A DNA stretch of 64,000 nucleotides, taken from positions 11,624,148-11,688,147 of the forward strand of contig NC_086364.1 in the NCBI RefSeq assembly GCF_036324505.1. The letters are read 5' to 3'. This stretch comes from Eleginops maclovinus (Eukaryota; Chordata; Actinopteri; Perciformes; Eleginopidae). A program made the position numbers and the translations under genes. The notes beneath the pieces are model-generated. The model was not told where the DNA came from. It searched no databases and saw nothing but the letters and a program-made list of their open reading frames with translations. Below, one piece after another: positions 13,111 through 31,773 of the stretch; the first letter of the stretch is position 1; every line of letters begins with the position of its first letter.

Positions 13111-15747
13111 TTAGTGTTTGAGGGAGAAGTCCCCTGTGTTGAGACGGGGCCGAGGCAGGGCTCCAAACATTTCTGTCCCATCATTGGCTCCAGGAGCCAG
13201 CAGGGCCTTCATACTGGCAGCGATGTGCTCCAGGTCAGCACAGCCCACCTGATAGACAAACAAACAGGGACTGAATGTTAAACATGGCAACAGAGGCCGT
13301 ACACTACCACTGGTACCCTCATGCTACCAACATATTTAACAAACAAGGACTCCTGACAGGGGACCCAGAGAATCAAACACTGCAAAGAACAACATTCATA
13401 GCAAAATATTTACATATTATTTATGTAATTATTGTCATCTGAGGTAAAAGAAAAGTAACAATTGATTTGCAGATTGTGTGAAACCAAACTCAGAAGCATG
13501 GCAATTATAAACTTTTTTAAATGGTTTCATCTATTGCTTTTGAATGACAATGCATTCATATTTCAAAAAGCTCTGATTACAACAGAAATCCAGGATATGA
13601 AGTAATTATGAACAACTTGATTTATAAATTTAAGATAAATTGAAATCATAGAATAAAGCTTATGTGTATTCTGAAGATAAAGTATATCTTCAGGGCCCAC
13701 AGGGACCCCAGTTGATAGGATTAAGGTACAAAATGAGAAGCTCTGAACAGAATACACTCCATTTCAATGCTTAGTTTATTAGGGTTGCTTATTGTTATCT
13801 TAGAAAATGGCGTTGATATTTTTTTAGTTCGTAAAATATTTGCTAGGCACAACACAACAGTCACACACACTTATACAGTACAGTCACATGGACTGATGGA
13901 GCCGTCATGGTCATAAATTTGCACGTCAGAATACTGAGTGCTAAATACTGTCTTAGTCCTTAAATAGCATGAAACATATCAACTGAAATCAAAAACACAA
14001 AAAAATAAAACAGCTTGCTTTATCATCAATTATTTCATCATCTCTTTTTTTTACTTTAATGATGTCTGCTTCCAAACAACTAGCTATAAAGTCATTCTTT
14101 CAGTTATCTGATCAATAATCTGGCTGTTAATTACTAATGGTAACCTGCTTCAGAGTAAACTAGCCTCAACAGGAAACAGTAAGCCAGCTTCATGCAATCT
14201 GGAAACTTGAGTTGAGCCCAAAGACAGCTGCCTGACCCACTATTTCACCCAAACAGTTTAATCTATGCATGCAAACTAACAGCTTTGTCCTTTTTAAGAT
14301 ATGTGCTCACCCGTTCTCCACTGTTGTTTTCTCCTTGAGCTCTGCCTCCTTTGCAGCCCCACACAGGCACGGAGACGGGCAGCGAGCGGGCCATAGCCAT
14401 GGCGTTGGTGTAACGGTGTGAGTATGCAGACTGACCCATGGCCATGCCACGCGTTGGCGGAGGAGCATCCTCACTCAAAGAGCCTAGAACAGGTAGTAAA
14501 GTGGATGTGAATGATGCTGTGGATCTACACGCTTATGTGACTACGTTCAGCATAACAGACTCTTACCATCAGTGCTCTCCTCTTCCCCGTCAGACTCAAA
14601 GAACGGCTCGCATTCCCGGGAAAGAGAGTCCTCATCCATGGAGAAGACACCTGAAGCAAAAAGTGTGAAAACCTCAGAATGGATGCACATCATGGCATTT
14701 AAAATGGACAAATTAACGAACTCTCTCCTCACCAGCGCTTTCGTGCCCAAAGGGTCTCCTCTCATCCATGTCCTCCTCCTCTTCCTCATCCTCACACTCT
14801 TCTTCCAAATCTTCAATCCCAGATCTCTGTCTCCCCTGCTCGGCCTCCATCGCAAACTTATCACATTCCCTCTCTCCGTTGTCGTTCTGCCCGCCCCCCT
14901 GGCCGGTCGCAGCTCCTGAGCTGTAGATTGACGGATAGCTCTGGGAATAAAGTCTGTTGTTTGGACTGACTCCGCCCACCCCACTGTCTCCCGTAAAGCT
15001 CTGGAAGAACAGAAAAATCCACCATGTTATGGATATAACATTTTAAATGAACTTCATAAGGAAGAAAACTGTTACAATAATTATACTTTTCATTCAACCA
15101 GATTTGCAGACCTTTATATTGCCCGTTGTGTTAACATGCGTTTGTGTGCATACGAATGTCACCAATACTTAAGCCAACACACATAAAATTTTCCCTATTT
15201 TAAAAAAACTTTGGCATTGCACAGATGTTTCATATTTTTGTAAACAGACCTTGAGAGTACATTTTATTTATTGTCTTAGTTTTGTATATTGTAATGTGTG
15301 GATATTTTTCTCTCTGGGATAAAATATAGCCCAACAAAACATGCAGGAACTCACCCCTCTGTTTCCGGGGTCAGAGGTCTGGTCAACAACCAACTTGGTG
15401 CTTCCCTCTCTCCCTGCTTGGCGTGTGTGCTTTTGGGTTGTTAGCATGGTCGTGGAGTGCAGCACACCGATGTCGTCCATGTAGCGTCGAGCCGACTCAG
15501 CAAGAAACCCTTGACCCCATACATTGTAGGAGAAAGCACACTCCTTAGGAAAGGCACTGCTGCTCTCCCGTTTCTTTATCCCATCTTCACCTCCACCCGA
15601 TGACCGGAACTTCTTACAGGCTGTAAGTATGGTGAGGTCACAGCCAGACTTTTGGCAATATGTTTCTGCAGCAGAAAGTAGTGCCAGCCAGCTTTCTTTG
15701 TGGTTGTCTGGGATCTCGGGCTCAGATGACTGGGTAATGGAGGCCAT
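13111..15747 (-). CDS. akt1s1: Proline-rich AKT1 substrate 1 (PRAS40)
   Basis: Five coding exons on the minus strand: 15747-15355 (ATG), 15000-14733, 14650-14567, 14483-14311 and 13248-13111 (stop TAA). They total 351 residues with consistent phases. The family is a raptor-binding inhibitor of mTORC1 that is released when Akt phosphorylates it and 14-3-3 binds. Visible landmarks are: an N-terminal conserved block (residues 1-131); the TOS motif FSMDE (223-227; FVMDE in mammals); [10 protein letters not shown] (282-291) with the mTORC1-site serine; [12 protein letters not shown] (311-322); and the Akt motif RPRLNT (339-344, acceptor T344). The protein is longer than mammalian PRAS40 (about 256 residues). 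The extra length includes a very acidic run near 200-210 ([11 protein letters not shown]). The Pro-rich central stretch of mammals is largely absent. It is head-to-head with tbc1d17, as in mammals. Confidence 0.93.
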
Positions 15748-16700
15748 AATGGTGCAAAGTAGTGTTACAACTTTCTAATATATCCAGACCTGGTGAGAGA
15801 ACTGAGTAATGCTGATGAATGAAGAGTTTGAGGTTTAGCTTGGATAGAGGATAGGATTTGGACGTAATACAATATTAACAGGTAACTTTGGTAGCTGCGG
15901 TGTATTTGACTTTGCTCAAATGTTGAAAAACTGTTGTTTCTTTTGTCCTGCTGGTGTTAGTTTTCAGCAAATGCGGGGAAAATAAGTGATCTATCAGGTA
16001 GAGAGGCACTGGGTGTCTTTAAGATATGATCAATTGGCCGGTGTCACTAAACACTTGAGAGCCAGGGGAGAGAAGAGATGTTGCCAAGTTGCTGGTGATA
16101 CCTGTAAAAAAACAAGGTTAGATGTAAAATGTTGATAAATACCACTCATCGTAAAAGTGAGATTATTCTTTGTACTAAAAATGTATGGGTTGAGAGACAT
16201 TGCCCATTTAAATATGTGCAGATAAGCATATAAAAACAATCTGCTTAACCTTATCTATCCTCGGATTGACGCAGCTCTCAAACCCTCCATGAGCTGCTTG
16301 CAATAGATCTATATGCTAACTAATGCTACTGTAGCTACTGCAACGTTAGCAACTGGAGCTCTTCAATGGCCAGGCTCTATTGATCACCGTTATTGCCATT
16401 TTTGCAATCGTCTCCGTAAATGTGTTTTAGGATTGCGTGCTTCGGACTTGGTATGCACAGTAAGTGTCGCTGCTGCAGCTGTTGTTGTTGATCTTGTTGT
16501 TCAGCCAGTGTTGTGTGCATCCTCCTCATGATAAACCCACACTTCACCTCCATTTTTTCAGACTTTAGCAGGAGCCGAGACGAGCAAGTGTAAATCATAG
16601 GAAACATGACAGAGGTTCACCTACCTGTTCAGTTTCTTTCTTCAACGTTGCCAGATGTTTATCAATCCTAAACTTTACTTCTTTTTTGTCAAACGTATTC
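15748..16700 (-). other. akt1s1: akt1s1 5' UTR and upstream intron
   Basis: On the minus strand a CCAG acceptor at 15790-15791 begins the coding exon's 42-base 5' leader, so at least one non-coding exon lies further upstream. A good donor (CAG followed by GTAGGT, positions 16627-16619) marks a candidate first exon around 16.63-16.8 kb. The transcription start is not resolved. Confidence 0.4.
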
Positions 16701-17064
16701 TACATTCTCCAACGGTTTCTCTCCCCTAGCTAGGCTCTACACCAGCAGCAAGCTAGCAATAATTAAAAACAGCTTTTCCTGCTAAGAATTTCAAACTAAA
16801 AGCCATGAAAATGACACGTGATATTTCACTTGCTGTTTTAGAAACAGTTTACACTTCCGTGTATGTTTATAACTTCTCGGACACTTTCCCACTGGCATTA
16901 CTATCAACCACACATTTATATCAGCCTACATCTTTTCATGTTTGTATTCGAACTTACACTGTATTATGTCTTAGATTCTTATTTTGCTTTGTTGATGAAT
17001 TGAGCATTGTTTTAGCATAGTCTCTGTATTTGGTATGTCTGTACACTATATAAAACAATAAGTA

Positions 17065-17515
17065 ATAGGCAGGGCTGGGAACAGTATGAAAAGTAATGTT
17101 ATCTGATAACTTTCCCTTACTTTTGTATTTCTTCAATATCAAATGCAATGCAAATTTAAAAAAATATATATATAGAAAATAAATAACAACAAGATGATTT
17201 TTTTTTAATTGTGTGTAACAATATGACCTTAGAAAAAAAGAAACTTAAAATATATTACATTAAAAACAGTAATATTTTACCAATGCTGTTCAGAAGACTT
17301 TATTTTTGTTTATTAAATCAGATGTCTACCAATTGAATAGCCTACATATTAAAACCTTAAAAGAAAATTCATTCAGTAGGTCTTTATTTCAAATGTATGA
17401 AGACTGCTTTTTTTCCTCCTTCATGTTACAGTAACCTGATTGCTTTTTTTCGTATGTTATCAAATACAGTTTTTTGTATCAGGATAACGTATAATGTAAT
17501 CCGTTGCTCCCCAAA
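17065..17515. repeat. Degraded teleost interspersed repeat, 'TAATCCGTTGC' type
   Basis: The block begins GGCTGGGAACAGTATG and ends with AATGTAATCCGTTGCTCCCC. Between them lies TTACAGTAACCTGATTGC. These phrases resemble the ends of a common non-autonomous teleost element that contains repeated 'GTAACG/GTTACT'-like words. The interior is AT-rich and decayed. Class is not determined. Confidence 0.4.
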
Positions 17516-17943
17516 ACTGGTAATAAGTCTGTTAAATATGAGGTCTGTACTTTGCTGATTTATTATTTCCCCAAAAACTTCTTAAATGTTTCCTGAAATA
17601 CATATAGTTTTGTAATAATGGGCAAAATATAACACACTTTTAGAAGTGTTCAATTGTTTTGGGGGATTACATTGTGGTGAACTTTTTTGACAAGAAAATG
17701 GACAGTTTCCCATGTAATCATATAAAGCTTGCAACATAATAACTGGAAACATTTCGGGGGAAAACCCACAAAGTCTACCAAATATTACTATCCATTGATT
17801 TCTTTCCACAATCATCACTTAGTGCTTGGTCGTACAATTTGCTGAATTAATCATGTGATAAAATGGTACTAATTTGAAGGAGAATGCCGTCTGCTCATGT
17901 CCGGTGTTGTTGTGGTTAGAAAACTTGACGCCTGGTGCAGTTT

Positions 17944-17997
17944 TGACGTCACCTGTTTACTGAGTCTGTTTCCAATCGGACGCACGTTGAACACGTG
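17944..17997. promoter_or_regulatory. CRE, CCAAT and CACGTG cluster between akt1s1 and tbc1d17
   Basis: Within 54 bases there is a perfect CRE (TGACGTCA, 17944-17951), a CCAAT box (17972) and an E-box CACGTGAC (17992-17999). The surrounding 17.9-18.06 kb is richer in G+C and CpG than its neighbours. It could be an alternative akt1s1 promoter or a shared regulatory element. No transcript evidence is available. Confidence 0.35.
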
Positions 17998-18719
17998 ACT
18001 GAACTCTGTGTGCGTGCTCGTACTCGCATTGTTCTCGTGCACCTCCACCTCACTCAAACCCAGCTACTCACAAGTTCCGTCACATGAGTATTGTATTAAT
18101 TATCATGTAATAAACAGGATAGGACACCCCCTGTCCTATATGTCTTAGTTTTAAACCTTATATGGGGAAATGGGAAACCCCTTATGAAGGGCAAGCGAGA
18201 CATGCATCGATAATGTCTGCAACATTTTTTAAATAAATAAAAAACAAACTACCGTTTACACAAACAGGATGACATAGTTATAGATGCGTTATAAACACAC
18301 ATACTTTATATGTATCTGTTTATTGTAATGTGCAAAACTGCAAAACAACAAGGCAATGCCTGGTGCGTATGTGTGGGAAAAAAAGAGTAAAATGAGCTCA
18401 AACTTTGTCTGTTGCAACATAAAGAAAACAACACATTAATGCCTCAACAATTATCATACAATAACCTTACAACTATTATTATACAAAAGCCTTAATATTA
18501 TTCTTAGTAATAATAAGTACTTTATGTATACTATGATGTAATTACTTTAATTCGTGACGTGGGTATTTTACGTGTAAAATACTTTCTTCATTAACATTTA
18601 AATAGCTCAACAAAAATAAAAATAACCAGTATTAGTATTTGACACAAAATGACTTTGATTGTCTTTTATAATAATATTATTATAATAAAATAAATTAACA
18701 AAAGCAGTATATTGTTCAG

Positions 18720-18790
18720 TCTCAGCTCACGTGTGACGACGTCACTTTTGGGGCGGGGCTTCTCGTTAGTAGGAAGTGTGACGTAACATT
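18720..18790 (+). promoter_or_regulatory. tbc1d17: tbc1d17 core promoter region
   Basis: Directly upstream of the start codon are TCACGTG (18727-18733), a CRE-like GACGTCAC (18738-18745), a GC box GGGGCGGGGC (18750-18759), an ETS-type GGAAGTG (18772-18778) and TGACGTAA (18779-18786). There is no TATA box. This is the make-up of a TATA-less housekeeping promoter. Confidence 0.6.
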
Positions 18791-18828
18791 TATTTTGGAA
18801 AACGAAGTGGAGAAAGAGGTGACTGAAA

Positions 18829-26813
<7,985 letters not shown>

Positions 26814-27445
26814 ATGTGCAGGTCAGCTGGAAGACTTATAGTCACTAAGAAATGTATGGACGATCTTTATATATGAAAACAAAAAAATGTATAGATATAT
26901 GAAAGCTCTATCCATTGAGAAGGAAGGAAGACTCTTTGGTGAAGACTGTTGTTACTGTCTGTCAGAGGCAGGGGGCGTTGTTGTAGCTTTTTTTCTTTTA
27001 GAGTACCCATGAATGTTCTTGTTTAAACATTATAGCAGAGCTGTTTTCCTTTGTGTATGGTGTGCTCCTCTTCCTCCATGACAGCGTGTCATTTTTACAG
27101 GTCCTCTGTCTTTGTTAAGAGAATCCTCCTCCTTTCTACTCCCCATCGTTCTCTCTGTGATGTTCTTTTACCTTTCTGCCAATGATTTAATAGTCATGTC
27201 GCTCTTCACATGTGATGCTTTCAGTGCATTTTGTGTGGCGTCCCCTCGCCACTGTTCCTTAAAGGGAAGAAGATGAAGGATAAACTCACTGGCAGCGCCT
27301 TGTTAGTACTGTATGATGCCATTCCAGCCCTATGCAAACTTTATTGCATGCCTTATATTTTCCGCATGTGGCGTGGTAATCTTAAAGCCTTGTAATTATC
27401 TACATCATGTAATGAAATATCATTTTCATCTCCTGATTATTTCCA

Positions 27446-27451
27446 AATAAA
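27446..27451 (+). terminator. tbc1d17: Poly(A) signal of tbc1d17
   Basis: AATAAA about 630 bases after the stop codon, giving a 3' UTR of roughly 26814-27470. Confidence 0.7.
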
Positions 27452-27474
27452 TGGTTGAATCTTAAAGAAGCATG

Positions 27475-30400
27475 TTATTGATATTTTTGCTTTTTACATC
27501 ACAGTTGGTCTCTTCAACAGGTCTACTGCACTATTATTGCAAGTAAAAGGATTTAGCACACAACTGTACATATCGCAGCTTTTTAATATATCTATTTATA
27601 TATTTTGGGGGAAAAAAGTAGTACAACCTCTACAATTAATAAATCAACACCTCTCAAACTAAACAGGTTCAGCAAAAAGTGAATGTAACTCAAACCAATT
27701 TTGCTTGATAACTGGGACCTTAAACAAATACATAATAATATCGCCAAGAAAATCCTACAAAGTAATCATCTCAGTCGCAATACACAGCAGCATAAAACTC
27801 AAAAGGAAGAACCATTCAAAAGGGAAAAGATAAACACAAAAACATCAACACGAAAACCGTCTAACACCCAACATAATAATCATACACAACAATCCTAAAC
27901 GTAAAACAACAAAATGCAAAAAGACAATACCAACAAAACACAAACAAAAACACAAGAAAATGAGCATAAAATGTAATGACAAACACTTAAAGTCCTCTCC
28001 AAAGCTTACATTTGTGATATATAACCAGATAAAATATTATAAAATGACACATTTAATAATATAAAATGTGTGTACATAAGATCATTTGAGCAATGAATTA
28101 ATGTGAACATCAATTATGGGGTTTGAACCATTTGTAATGTTTGAACATAGATAAGTACAAATGAAATTAAAATCATGAAATGTAATTACCCCACTGTAAC
28201 AGTACCAACTGTTTGTTTATGTGGTGTCTTAACTTGAGAACTGATTAAACTCTGGCCTCTCCCCTCCCTCCCCCGCTGGCCAGCAGGTGTCTGTGTGAGG
28301 GGAAAAAAGGAGCTCTGTTCTCCACTGTCCCGGGAAATGAGCTGGAAAATGAGGGGCGGGGAACCACACCCCTTCTCAGGACCTCTTTTGGCTCATCACT
28401 GTCTCTTTCCCCCTCTGTGTGTGTTGTTTGAATACAGCTGCGATGTATGCATTTATCAGGGTGCTTAAACAGGCCGGCGATCTGTCACCCTGTTTCTCCC
28501 CGCCCCCCTCCTCCCTCCGTCCACCCCAACCTGACCTCACTTGACTGGCAGAGCCAAACTTACTCAGCCCTTCATTCAAATCAATCTGCTTTCAGCCCCT
28601 CTCAAAGCCTGTTTTATAGGAGAAGGCCTTGTCAACAGCTTTAAACCCCATATTCTCTCACTAATGCCTCAATCGACTAAGTGTTCAAGGATTAGGATCT
28701 CTTCATGTTGTCATTATGCTGGGTGTTAAAAGCTGCTTTCTTCACTAGATGATGGGGCTGAAGCTCTGCCCTCTAAGCTAGATGTGAGCCTCTGGTTTGT
28801 TTTAAAACAAACACTCAAGATGTCATGATAGTTTCTTGAGGTATGTTTTTGTGTGATGATTTTACAGGTTTTGAGTAGTTTTTTAAATCCGTATTATATC
28901 TTTATATTAATCCTAATAAGTCCATTGTTGCCATGCTGCAAACCAAATACTTTGGGACAGTAAAAACTGAATTAAGTTTTCTATTACATTTTTTGACAAA
29001 AAAGTTTATATCTGCACAAATACTTCAAATACAAGAAGACTGGAAGTCATAATGTTACCAGATGGTTGTTTGAATTGGTCTTTGGAGTTTTGTTTCAGAC
29101 ATATTGCACCCAAATGGGTTTTATTCAAGAGCAGGAATTCCAGCTATGCATTAAAAAGTTTACCCATCTGGCAGTGTCCTGTACCTGCTGTTCTGATGGT
29201 CAGTGTGCATAGCTACAGGGAGACTGGATCACGTTCACAAAACAGTATATATATATATAATATCACTTTTGTTTAAAGATTTTTCTTTAAGGTTGGATTT
29301 TTTAAAATTAGAAACATGTCTGATATTGTGTTTGTTAGTTGTTTTAGTTTTCAAACATATTACAACCCCCTTTATATTTGCTGGAAAAGCTCCACTGACA
29401 GTTCTCTGTTACTGTGATATATTAATAACTGTACATGAGCTTAAATGCTGCACTTATTTAAAAATGCTTCAATATTTCCATTGTTCAACCCTGTTTCAAT
29501 AAAACTTGACAGCATATCAGAGGGATATACTGCACCTTTTTAAACTACAATACAATGGGCTGTTATTGATTAAACTACCCAGTGAATGACAACGTAAATA
29601 GTTCAGTAAAATGTGTGCAGAGGTGTGCATGATAATTCAACAGTTCAATAATAAAATAATCGATTAACATAGCATTAGCATTGGCAAAAAAATGAAACAT
29701 TGACTTTTGATACCTCATATTTTTATATATATACCTATCAACATACTTTTCATAATTCATTATTCCATATATTTTTCCTTATAATTGAGTATTTCTGTAT
29801 TGCAGTTTGGCTACTTTTGCTTCAGGAAGGAATCTTCAAGTTCAAGTTAAATGAAAGTAATGTAACTATATTTATGCTATTTTATTAACTATAACATATT
29901 TCTCTCTATGTTCCGCTCAACAACATATCTTATGAAATGGTTTTGTTTTTGTCACAAATAAGTTCAAAAACATTTTATTCTTCGTATATGAAACTTGAAT
30001 CTTCTCTCAGTCATAGTTATATAAAAACAGTCACCAGCTTTACTTTGAATAGAATGAATTATTGATGCTCAGCTGAAATCAAGTCATGGTGTCAGTGTGG
30101 TCGTCCATTTAACTCCTATTTGAAACATGAGCTGCCATTGAAGCCTTAATGTGTGAACAGCCACCTGTAATGACTGTCAAATACAATCTGTATTCTCCAC
30201 TGGTGAGTGCGACCCCATTGTGACCGTCAGAGGAGTCCCCGGAGAGTGTGTGAAAAGTGTGTCTACCCCATGAATGTGTAAAGTGTGTGTGTGTGTGAGA
30301 GAGAGAGGAGCCAGCAGCAGGCAGGAGGCCAGGGGCTGTTGTCTGACACTGATTTGTAAAGGGAGACAATACGGCTCATTGACCTGCCCTGCTCCACTGT

Positions 30401-31560
30401 CTGTTGCACATACCTCGCCCAGCCCTCCCTAGTGGCTGCGCTGCTCTTTAAACACGAGGAGCAGATTGCCCCAGGCGCAGGGAGGGAGGGGCAATGGGCC
30501 ACAGGTTGCTTTGACAATGAGAAATCTCAGAGGGGGATAAGAGACAGAGCCAAAACTTTAATTAACACAATTATATTCTAATAACCTTACTTTTACTGAG
30601 GCTAGCTGAATTTTATATCACTTTTCAAAAACATATCTTGAGAAAAGGTTTTTTTGTATCAATACTTGCACACTGTTTATTCCCAACATGCCTTATTTGT
30701 TTTGTTTTTATCTTATATTATTTGGTTCCAACGATTTTTAACTATCTGACTTAAATTCCCAAATTGACTTGCATGTTTTAATTCTGGTTCAATGATATAA
30801 AGCTCTCTGTTAAAACATTTTAAAATGTACTCTATAATTAACGTTTATCACATTTTTTATTTATCACTATCCTATTCTATGGTAAGAAACCGGCCTGAAA
30901 AAAAGAGTCTTAAACCCAAAAATGGTCAATTTTATCTCATGTATAAAAGGAAATGTTGATTGAATGACCACTAAATTAAACATTATTTCAGCCTAACTAT
31001 TTGGGTAATCTTCTTTAAGGATCAGGTAAATACACAAAGTATTAATAATAAGTATTTAAGGTTGAGTACCTGTTAAACAAAAATAATATTAAATGGGCTA
31101 AACATTAAATATCAATACATGAGTACTCTATCAAACAGCAGCAGGACTGAGCATCCATCCAGACTTTGACACATTTCCTCTGGTGCTCACGTTGTAAACA
31201 AACACCCTCTTCCTTTTGTCATCCATTCCCATTGTCAGAGTCTGGATATGACCTTTTCTCTCCCCTCTCTGACTCTCACCGCTTGTAGCCTTTTCTTATC
31301 CTCCCTTCTTTCTTTCACTATCGAAGACAAGCTGTTACTCTGTCCCTGCGGGCCACTCCCTCACTTGTCTGCTCCTCTTCCCTCCCCCCCTGCCTCCCTC
31401 TCTCCCCTGCTCTCATTCTTTCTCCCTCTCCCCACCTGTTGAAGCAATTGTTGCACAGACATATTGTTCTTCTAATTTTTTTATGTCACTCGCGAGGGCT
31501 CACACCCCTTTCTACGCTCTTTTTCCTCCCCCCTTTGCCACTCCCTCTCCCTCTCTCCCT
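27475..31560. other. Intergenic region upstream of the cyclin D gene
   Basis: No coding exon is supported. The background is AT-rich, but three islands are distinctly GC-rich: about 28240-28620, 30220-30520 and 31140-31560. The middle island contains an inverted repeat (ATTGCCCC at 30467 and GGGGCAAT at 30488) and a SOX-like ACAATG. The first has a CAGGTG E-box. They are candidates for conserved regulatory elements of the cyclin gene, but this rests on composition only. Confidence 0.4.
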
Positions 31561-31566
31561 GATGGG

Positions 31567-31574
31567 TATAAAAG
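31567..31574 (+). promoter_or_regulatory. ccndx: TATA box of the cyclin D gene
   Basis: TATAAAAG lies 200 bases upstream of the ATG, below a pyrimidine-rich stretch. Transcription would start near 31595-31600. A TATA promoter suggests regulated rather than constitutive expression. Confidence 0.6.
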
Positions 31575-31773
31575 TCAGTGGCGTTGGCTGGGGAAAGATA
31601 TTTTACAGAGCACCACAGGATAGCAAAACTACTTAACAAGGAAAAAGGATTTCCCAGCTTGCTTACCTGTAGTAAACCAAAATTCCTCAGGTAACAGAGG
31701 GACAATATTGCTGCTTCCTTCCTTTACCAATTGGAGTTAAACAAGTTCATATATTACCCAGCAGTCTGTGCAG

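Noticed and set aside
14438..14919. Plus-strand open frames opposite akt1s1
   Set aside because: These are antisense shadows of akt1s1 exons with splice junctions on the minus strand only.
31768..31773. GTG-initiated start of the cyclin D gene two codons upstream
   Set aside because: The ATG at 31774 is adjacent and normal; vertebrate GTG starts are rare.
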